This document shows positions 57,899-64,000 of a stretch of DNA of 64,000 bases, in pieces; positions within the stretch are counted from its first letter, which is position 1, and the number at the start of each line of letters is the position of its first letter. The notes under the pieces were generated by a model. That model saw only the letters and a program-made list of their open reading frames with translations, was not told the origin of the DNA and ran no database searches. The position numbers and the translations under genes are program-made. The stretch spans positions 682,001 through 746,000 of the forward strand of contig NZ_CP016180.1 in the NCBI RefSeq assembly GCF_013377295.1, written 5' to 3'. This DNA comes from Pasteurella skyensis (GTDB lineage: Bacteria; Pseudomonadota; Gammaproteobacteria; Enterobacterales; Pasteurellaceae).

Positions 57899-58294
57899 AT
57901 GAATGCTTTTTATACAAAAGAAAATATAGAAGATTTATATCATTACTATTATGAGTGGATTGACTTTTTAGATTTTATATATGAACCGTCAAAAGTTATT
58001 GAAAATTATGCGTTTATTGAAGCTGATGTAAAAGAAAAATTTGTATCAGTGGGGTGGGATCAAGAGAATAATATTGGTCTGATATGGATTCCTCCTTTTG
58101 CGGTAGGTAGTATTGTTTTAGGTGGTGAACAAGCCTTTTTAGAAAAATATCGCCCAAAACAATGTGAAGAGGGGAACTTACGGACTGATTGGTGGACAAA
58201 AAGATTGTTATTGTTTCACGTTAAGAATAAATCAGATGGAACATCTATAATTTTATCTCCAATAGAGTTGGAAATACCGAATTATGGGGTGTAA
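57899..58294 (+). CDS. Unrecognised 131-residue protein
   Basis: A soluble protein rich in Trp and Tyr (YHYYYEWIDFLDFIYEPSKV; GWDQENNIGLIWIPPFAVG). No signal peptide, no known motif. It follows the 106-residue gene by 19 bp with a weak SD and is followed by a palindromic C/G-rich repeat unlike the local base composition. Confidence 0.55.
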   Translation: MNAFYTKENIEDLYHYYYEWIDFLDFIYEPSKVIENYAFIEADVKEKFVSVGWDQENNIGLIWIPPFAVGSIVLGGEQAFLEKYRPKQCEEGNLRTDWWTKRLLLFHVKNKSDGTSIILSPIELEIPNYGV

Positions 58295-58327
58295 ATAAAA
58301 AATTATGGGGAAAAATCGTACTTGAAA

Positions 58328-58427
58328 TCCCCCCCTCCTAGCCTCCCCCCGCCAAAGCGGAGGGAGGAACGATTATATAAGCTAAAAATTCCCTCCTCCG
58401 CTTGCGGGGGAGGGTGAGGGAGGGGGA
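58328..58427. repeat. Pair of inverted C-rich repeats
   Basis: The left arm (58328-58368, C runs then GCCAAAGCGGAGGGAGG) and the right arm (58390-58427, CCCTCCTCCGCTTGCGGGGG then AGGGTGAGGGAGGGGG) are imperfect inverted copies. Each arm also forms its own hairpin around GC(C)AAAGCGG or CGCTTGCG. The GC content is far above the surroundings. This type of CCTCCC...CGCAAGCGG repeat is scattered in many unrelated genomes. The rest of 58295-58533 has nothing else I can name. Confidence 0.65.
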
Positions 58428-58533
58428 ATATTTAAGTTAAAAGTATGCCGTCACCCTTGTCAGAATTATATAAACCACCTCGTTTTGTTCTTGATAATAT
58501 ACTAGGATTAAATTAAACAACAGGATGAAAATA

Positions 58534-59682
58534 ATGAAAACACAATTTAAACAAATACTTCTTGCAGGTTTATGTACTGCATTGTTTAGTGGAGGGGCTA
58601 TTGCCGAGCCAAACACTCAAAACAAACAAATTCCAGTTTCACAACAAATGCAACATCAGAAAAACCTTGTTGAAGTAGCTTTTGTACTGGATACAACAGG
58701 TTCTATGAGATCGTTGATTGATGGAGCAAAAAAGAAAATTTGGTCTATTGCGAATACCATTGTTGATATTAATCCAAATGCAGAAATTCGTATGGCATTG
58801 GTAGCCTATCGTGATCGTGGTGATGATTATGTCGTCAAAACAGTACATAATTTAGATACTGATGTGCAATCACTTTATTCTGCATTAACCAGGCTGGAAG
58901 CTGATGGTGGTGGAGATATGCCTGAATCAGTAAATGAAGCACTTGATAAGGGGGTTAATAAGCTGCAATGGAGTACGGATAAGAATGCCAAGCGTGTTTT
59001 ATTCTTAGTAGGTGATGCACCTCCACATATGGATTATTTGGATGAAAAACAATATCCTGCGATTATTAATGAAGCAACGGAGAAAAGTATTCTTGTAAAT
59101 ACCGTTCAGGCAGGGGATAGCAGAGCGACCAAAAAAGTGTGGAAAAAAATGGCACGTTTAGGTAAAGGTACGTATTTAGCTATTCCGCAAGATGGTGGTC
59201 AAGTTGTACAAATTGATACGCCTTATGATGATGAAATTTTAAGAAAGCAAGAAGCGTTGGATACAACGATTATTGTCTATGGTGACCATAGCGTACAAGC
59301 TGAAGTCGTTTCTAAAATGAAAGTGCGTAGTGCGGCACCTAAAGCAACACAAGTTGATAATGCAAGTTACTATGCCAAGAAGAAAGGCGTTAAAAAAGTT
59401 ATTTCTGGAGCGGGTGACTTAGTGGCGGATATTAAAAATAAAGAAGTGGCATTAGAGGAACTAGAAGAGAGTAAATTACCTGAAGTGTTAAAAAATAAAA
59501 GCACGAAGGAAAAGCAAGCCATTATTCAAGAGAAGTTAAAAAAACGTCAATCATTAGAAGCGGAAATCGCTACTTTAGTTAAGAAGCGAGATGACTACTT
59601 GAAACAGCATAAAACAGAAAAGTCTGATTCATTTGATGGCGTAGTCAAAGAAACGTTAAATAAACAGTTAAAGGATAAATAG
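58534..59682 (+). CDS. Exported VWA-domain protein
   Basis: About 382 residues. The second ATG (58534) is preferred since AGGA lies 9 bp before it; the first (58525) adds three residues. A signal peptide ends near SGGAIA|EPN. A von Willebrand A domain covers about residues 45-220, with a MIDAS motif DTTGSM and LVGDAPPHMD. The C-terminal third is lysine/glutamate-rich with probable coiled coil (KEKQAIIQEKLKKRQSLEAE). The partner and role are unknown. It is followed by its own terminator. Confidence 0.82.
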   Translation: MKTQFKQILLAGLCTALFSGGAIAEPNTQNKQIPVSQQMQHQKNLVEVAFVLDTTGSMRSLIDGAKKKIWSIANTIVDINPNAEIRMALVAYRDRGDDYVVKTVHNLDTDVQSLYSALTRLEADGGGDMPESVNEALDKGVNKLQWSTDKNAKRVLFLVGDAPPHMDYLDEKQYPAIINEATEKSILVNTVQAGDSRATKKVWKKMARLGKGTYLAIPQDGGQVVQIDTPYDDEILRKQEALDTTIIVYGDHSVQAEVVSKMKVRSAAPKATQVDNASYYAKKKGVKKVISGAGDLVADIKNKEVALEELEESKLPEVLKNKSTKEKQAIIQEKLKKRQSLEAEIATLVKKRDDYLKQHKTEKSDSFDGVVKETLNKQLKDK

Positions 59683-59685
59683 ATA

Positions 59686-59718
59686 AAAAAGCCTTACTTT
59701 ATTTGAGTAAGGCTTTTT
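59686..59718 (+). terminator. Terminator of the VWA gene
   Basis: AAAAAGCCTTACT (59686-59698) and AGTAAGGCTTTTT (59706-59718) form a perfect 13-bp stem with a 7-nt loop and a built-in T run. Confidence 0.9.
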
Positions 59719-59852
59719 GTATTACTTGTCCCATTCTAAAGTAGGTTTATAAAATGCCAGTTTGATAATCAGATAAAATCTTATTTGGCATTAACAAATC
59801 TTATCTAAAATACGTTATACTTCTCCTTATTTTTCATATTCTAAATTGACCA

Positions 59853-62066
59853 ATGAACTTAATTCAAATTGCATTACCTGTGCCGTTAAATCGTTATTTT
59901 GATTACTTTTTGCCCGCCGAAATGAAAGTGGTGCAAGGGGCGAGGGTTGTTGTGCCTTTTGGAAATCAAAAAAAAATAGGGATTGTGGTCGGTTTTCCTG
60001 AAACCACAGATATTCCAAAAGATAAACTTAAACCCATCTTATCTGTGTTAGATGAACAATCTTTGTTTGATGATGAAATTTTGCAATTATTAAAATGGTC
60101 AGCAGATTATTATCATAGTCCTTTAGGTGAAGTGTTGCAAAGTGCATTGCCAGTTAAATTACGACAAGGAGAAAGCTGTGAGCGAGCGGTATTAGAACAA
60201 TTTTCTGTCACAGAAATTGGTCATAAAGCACTGCTAAATGGCACCTTAAACCGGGCAAAAAAGCAACAGCAACTTTTAACTGAATTAACCCAATTTGCAA
60301 ATTTCTTTGAGAAACCGACCGCTTGTAGTTCGTCTGTTTGGAAAGCCTTGTTGGAAAAAGGCTTTGTTAAGAAAGAAAAACTCTCTTTTGAAAGTAAAAC
60401 GTGGTTGGAAAAATTAGGTGATAATGAGCAATGTAATACGAGTAATAAATTAAGGTTGAATAAGCAACAAGCCCTAATAGTAGGACGTTTACAGTATCAA
60501 AAAGGTTTTGGGGCTTTTTTATTAAATGGCGTCACAGGTTCAGGAAAAACCGAAGTCTATTTACAAGTTATTGAAACAGTATTAGAAAAAGGAAAACAAG
60601 TTTTAGTTTTAGTCCCTGAAATTGGTTTAACCCCTCAAACAATTGCTCGATTTAAAGCTCGTTTCAATGTAGAAATTGATACCGTGCATTCTAATTTGAA
60701 TGATACTGAACGCTTAAATGTGTGGCTCAGGGCGAAAAATGGTGAAAATGCAATTGTGATTGGCACTCGTTCAGCACTCTTTAGTCAATTTAAGAATTTG
60801 GGTTTAATCATTATTGATGAGGAACACGATAGTTCATTTAAACAGCAAGATGGTTGGCGTTATAATGCACGAGATTTAGCGGTGCTACGTGCAAAAAATA
60901 ATGATATTCCGATTATTTTAGGTTCAGCCACACCAAGTTTAGAGAGTGTGCAAAATGTACAAAATGGTAAGTTTACTGAGTTAGTATTAAAAAATCGAGC
61001 AGGAGATGCTCAGCTGGCTCAACAATTTGTGATTGATTTGAAGACACAACAAATTCACTCAGGGCTATCGCAACAATTATTATCAATGATGAAGACCCAC
61101 CTAGAGCAAGGCAATCAAGTAATGCTATTTCTCAACCGTCGTGGGTTTGCTCCTGTGTTACTTTGTCACGAATGTGGTTGGATTTGTGAATGTCGCTCTT
61201 GTGAAAAGCCTTATACTTACCATCAGAAAAAGAGCGTGCTGCGTTGTCATCATTGCGCTTCTCAAAAGATTATTCCTAAACAATGTGGGCATTGCGGTTC
61301 TATCAATTTAGTGACAACAGGTATTGGTACAGAACAGTTAGAGCAAGAATTAATCAAGAGATTTAATCGCTACAGTGTCACGAGAATAGATCGAGATAGT
61401 ACAATACGAAAGGGATCATTAGATAAGCATTTATCTGATATTCAGCAAGGTAAAAGTCAAATTCTAATTGGTACGCAAATGTTGGCTAAAGGACATCACT
61501 TCCCAAATGTAACGCTAGTTGCAATTGTAAATGTGGATAGTGCATTATTCTCTACAGACTTTAGAGCCGAGGAACGTTTAGCACAGCTTTATATTCAAGT
61601 GGCAGGCAGAGCAGGACGAGCTGAAAAGAAAGGTACTGTGGTGTTACAAACTCATTATCCTGAACACCCATTACTAAAGTCACTGCTTATAAAAGGTTAT
61701 GACGAATTTACGAAAACAGCGTTAGAAATGCGACAACTAATGAGTTTACCGCCATTTTCAGCTCAAGTATTATTTAAAGCAACAGGGCGAAATAATGAAA
61801 AAATTTCAAATTTTTTAACTGATCTTACCGCTTATTTTCAGCAACAAATTACTGCTCATCAATGGCAAGACTTTCAACTCCTTCCTCCAATGGCAGCGCC
61901 TATGGCAAAAAAAGCAGGGCAGTACCGTTGGCAATTGCTAATTCAACATCATTCAAAAGCAATGTTACAACAACTACTTAATCAGTTTGATTTAGATAAA
62001 AATCGGCTTGAAATACCGTCTAATATTCGATTGGTTTTAGATGTTGATCCATTGGATTTTAGTTAA
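59853..62066 (+). CDS. priA: Primosomal replication helicase PriA
   Basis: 3'-5' helicase that restarts stalled replication forks, 737 residues (E. coli 732). Features are the N-terminal 3'BD domain (LPVPLNRYFDYFLP), Walker A GVTGSGKTEVYLQ, the DEEH box IIDEEHDSSFKQQ, the zinc-binding region with paired cysteines (CHECGWICECRSC, then CHHC and CGHCGS), and motif V/VI ILIGTQMLAKGHHFPNVTLV and QVAGRAGRAEKKG. An uptake-signal core lies inside at 60318-60326. Confidence 0.97.
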   Translation: MNLIQIALPVPLNRYFDYFLPAEMKVVQGARVVVPFGNQKKIGIVVGFPETTDIPKDKLKPILSVLDEQSLFDDEILQLLKWSADYYHSPLGEVLQSALPVKLRQGESCERAVLEQFSVTEIGHKALLNGTLNRAKKQQQLLTELTQFANFFEKPTACSSSVWKALLEKGFVKKEKLSFESKTWLEKLGDNEQCNTSNKLRLNKQQALIVGRLQYQKGFGAFLLNGVTGSGKTEVYLQVIETVLEKGKQVLVLVPEIGLTPQTIARFKARFNVEIDTVHSNLNDTERLNVWLRAKNGENAIVIGTRSALFSQFKNLGLIIIDEEHDSSFKQQDGWRYNARDLAVLRAKNNDIPIILGSATPSLESVQNVQNGKFTELVLKNRAGDAQLAQQFVIDLKTQQIHSGLSQQLLSMMKTHLEQGNQVMLFLNRRGFAPVLLCHECGWICECRSCEKPYTYHQKKSVLRCHHCASQKIIPKQCGHCGSINLVTTGIGTEQLEQELIKRFNRYSVTRIDRDSTIRKGSLDKHLSDIQQGKSQILIGTQMLAKGHHFPNVTLVAIVNVDSALFSTDFRAEERLAQLYIQVAGRAGRAEKKGTVVLQTHYPEHPLLKSLLIKGYDEFTKTALEMRQLMSLPPFSAQVLFKATGRNNEKISNFLTDLTAYFQQQITAHQWQDFQLLPPMAAPMAKKAGQYRWQLLIQHHSKAMLQQLLNQFDLDKNRLEIPSNIRLVLDVDPLDFS

Positions 62067-62085
62067 GTGATACAAGGGACAAATT

Positions 62086-62916
62086 ATGTCAAAAATAAAA
62101 AAAGAAAAATTACGAGTAAAAGGCTTATCTATTGAGGTTTATACGGAAGATTTTCGTAATGATTATATTAGCTTGACGGATATTGCGAAATATAGAAATG
62201 CGGAAGATCCCCGTTTTGTTATTCAGAATTGGATGAGAAATCGAAATACTTTAGAATTTATTGGAATATGGGAAACGTTAAATAATCAAAATTTTAACCG
62301 TGTGCAATTCGACACGTTTAAAAATGAGTCTGGTTTAAATCGTTTTATTATGACACCACAAAAATGGATTGAAACAACTAATGCAATAGGTATTGTTTCA
62401 AAATCAGGTAGGTATGGAGGTACTTATGCACATTCTGATATTGCAGTGGAGTTTGCCTCTTGGATTTCTGCAGAATTTAAACTCTATATTATTCAAGATT
62501 ATAAACGCTTAAAAACCGATGAAAATTCAAAATTATCGCTTTCTTGGAATTTGAATCGAGAAATTTCAAAAATTAATTATAAACTGCATACTGATGCAAT
62601 TAAAAAGCATTTATTAGAAAACCTTACACCCGCACAGCTTTCTTATAAATATGCCTCAGAAGCTGATATGTTAAATGTGGCTCTGTTTAATCAAAGAGCA
62701 AAAGATTGGCGTGATGAAAACCCTGATTTAAAAGGAAATATGCGAGATTATGCGGGTTTAAATGAATTATTAGTGCTTGCAAATATGGAAAGTTATAATG
62801 CAATTTTAATTGAAAAAGGGATCGAGCAGAGAGAACGAATGATCGAATTGAGAAATTTAGCAAAAACACAATTATTATCATTAGAACGCTTAAATAGCCC
62901 TGATATAAAAAACTAA
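62086..62916 (+). CDS. KilA-N domain protein
   Basis: 276 residues. The N-terminal two-thirds is a KilA-N DNA-binding domain: DYISLTDIAKYRN, VIQNWMRNRNTLEFIGIWE, then GRYGGTYAHSDIAVEFASWI and FKLYIIQDYKRLK. The C-terminal part has a second conserved region (LHTDAIKKHLLENLTPAQLS). KilA-N genes are typical of phages, but many bacteria carry lone copies of this form, which probably act as regulators or defence-related nucleic-acid binders. It is 19 bp after priA, and no phage genes are near. Confidence 0.85.
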   Translation: MSKIKKEKLRVKGLSIEVYTEDFRNDYISLTDIAKYRNAEDPRFVIQNWMRNRNTLEFIGIWETLNNQNFNRVQFDTFKNESGLNRFIMTPQKWIETTNAIGIVSKSGRYGGTYAHSDIAVEFASWISAEFKLYIIQDYKRLKTDENSKLSLSWNLNREISKINYKLHTDAIKKHLLENLTPAQLSYKYASEADMLNVALFNQRAKDWRDENPDLKGNMRDYAGLNELLVLANMESYNAILIEKGIEQRERMIELRNLAKTQLLSLERLNSPDIKN

Positions 62917-62992
62917 CCTAGCTTACTGTTAGCATTCACTTTTTCAATTCGTTATAATTCGACAAATTTTTTATAAAGGATACTAAATAAAA

Positions 62993-64000
62993 ATGACACA
63001 ATTACAAACCCCTTACTATTTAATTGATAAATCAAAACTACAACGTAATATGGAAAAAATTGCCTATGTGCAACAAAAATCAGGGGCAAAAGCCTTATTA
63101 GCATTAAAATGTTTTGCAACGTGGTCAGTGTTTGATTTTATGTCGCAATATATGGCAGGGACAACTTCGTCATCACTTTATGAAGTGAAATTAGGTAAAG
63201 ATAAATTTGGGGGTGAAACCCACGCTTATAGTGTTGCTTATTCACCAGATGAAATTGATGAAGTTGTCGCTAATGCTGATAAGATTATTTTTAATTCAAT
63301 TAATCAACTAAAACGTTACAAAGATCACGCTAAAAATATTCAACGTGGTTTACGAGTAAATCCTCGTGTGAGTACTTCAAGTTTTTTACTAGCGGATCCC
63401 GCTCGCCCTTATAGTCGTTTAGGGGAATGGGATTTGCAAAAAATCGAAGAAATCTTACCGCTTATTAATGGTTTTATGTTTCATAATAACTGTGAAAATC
63501 CAAGTTTTGAAAAATTTGATGAAATGCTAACCCATATTGAAAACCACTTTGGTGAATTATTACATCAAGTGGATTGGGTCAGTTTAGGTGGTGGTATTCA
63601 TTTTACAGGAAAAGATTATCCCATCGACCAATTTGCAGATCGTTTAAAGCAATTTTCTGAAAAATTTGGTGTTCAAGTTTATTTAGAACCCGGTGAGGCG
63701 TCTATTACTTTGAGTTGTAGCTTTGAAACCACTGTATTAGATGTGGGTAATAATGAAAAAGATTATGTGATTGTGGATAGTTCTATTGAGGCACATTTAT
63801 TAGATTTATTGATTTATCGCTCAGAAGCACGTTTAACCGAAGATGAGTTTTATGGCAAAGGGGATTATCAATATCTTGTTTGTGGAAAATCCTGTTTAGC
63901 AGGAGATATTTTTGGTGAATATAAATTTGAAAAACCATTACAAATTGGCGATCGTCTTTCATTTTGTGATACAGCAGGGTATTCAATGGTTAAAAAGAAC
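62993..64000 (+). CDS. nspC: Carboxynorspermidine decarboxylase (cut by window edge)
   Basis: Decarboxylates carboxynorspermidine or carboxyspermidine in the alternative spermidine pathway. From the ATG at 62993 the frame is open to the end of the window, 336 codons of about 380 expected. The PLP lysine is in ALLALKCFATW, with SLGGGIHFTG, YLEPGEAS and the active-site Cys in CGKSCLAGD. This is a fold III PLP enzyme. Its usual partner, carboxyspermidine dehydrogenase, is not visible here. A TATAAT lies at 62953-62958 as a possible -10. Confidence 0.94.
   Translation, partial: MTQLQTPYYLIDKSKLQRNMEKIAYVQQKSGAKALLALKCFATWSVFDFMSQYMAGTTSSSLYEVKLGKDKFGGETHAYSVAYSPDEIDEVVANADKIIFNSINQLKRYKDHAKNIQRGLRVNPRVSTSSFLLADPARPYSRLGEWDLQKIEEILPLINGFMFHNNCENPSFEKFDEMLTHIENHFGELLHQVDWVSLGGGIHFTGKDYPIDQFADRLKQFSEKFGVQVYLEPGEASITLSCSFETTVLDVGNNEKDYVIVDSSIEAHLLDLLIYRSEARLTEDEFYGKGDYQYLVCGKSCLAGDIFGEYKFEKPLQIGDRLSFCDTAGYSMVKKN

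Noticed and set aside
62086-62916. Prophage region around the KilA-N gene
   Set aside because: Both neighbours are core genes and no integrase, capsid or lysis genes are present.

Overview
The window is chromosomal DNA from a member of the Pasteurellaceae. The protein set fits this family (PilABCD, TnaC-TnaA-permease, ArfA, NspC, PckA, an ESPR-type trimeric autotransporter). The DNA is AT-rich and carries about ten copies of the 9-mer ACAAGCGGT, the core of the Actinobacillus pleuropneumoniae-type uptake signal, and I saw no enrichment of the Haemophilus-type AAGTGCGGT. I cannot name the species. The intact tryptophanase operon predicts an indole-positive strain.

Layout. 1-10.9 kb is mostly housekeeping: metG (cut by the window edge), yqiA, an aspartate/glutamate racemase overlapping a dicarboxylate symporter, yciH-hpt, lrp-ftsK, an APC permease, nth, a TSUP transporter and folA. 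11-15.5 kb holds a remnant of the serine transporter sdaC just before sdaA, then mltB and fadD. 15.7-17.3 kb is a cassette array of three near-identical cold-shock genes, each with its own extended -10 promoter, about 170-nt leader and terminator. A 1090-bp IS has inserted in the T tract of the third terminator with an 8-bp target duplication. 18.4-26.9 kb runs glnE, queA, yvcK-like, perM-like, a methyltransferase, arfA (terminator inside the coding region), a small YgjV-like protein and truA.

27.3-32.1 kb is a 1579-residue trimeric autotransporter adhesin with a duplicated head and collagen-like stretches. Copies of one short palindromic repeat family lie on both sides of it, and a T12 tract sits inside its candidate promoter. 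33-39 kb holds pckA, ndk, an orphan peptide-binding lipoprotein with a MarC protein, and radA. 39.1-43.7 kb is the type IV pilus/competence operon pilABCD-coaE-yacG behind a CRP-S-like site. 43.8-46.9 kb is the tryptophanase operon with a recognisable TnaC leader peptide. menF and alaA follow.

49.7-59.7 kb is an accessory-looking region. It has a hipBA toxin-antitoxin operon with three operators at exact 28-bp spacing and an unknown secreted protein gene behind it, a tRNA-binding CsaA-like gene with a C8 tract in codons 5-7, several unrecognised small genes, a membrane-anchored LAS-peptidase-like protein, a 441-bp element with perfect 45-bp terminal inverted repeats, an SRPBCC/MarR pair, a small membrane protein behind a promoter with a G8 tract between -35 and -10, an MBL-fold hydrolase and a VWA protein. 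priA, a KilA-N protein and nspC (cut by the window edge) close the window.

The strongest leads are three candidate phase-variable loci based on homopolymers (T12, G8, C8), the hip operator array, the repeat-bordered adhesin, the cold-shock cassette array with its IS insertion, and the 441-bp inverted-repeat element. I did not find a clearly new multi-gene system. All assignments come from reading the sequence and recalled family features; no database search was run.
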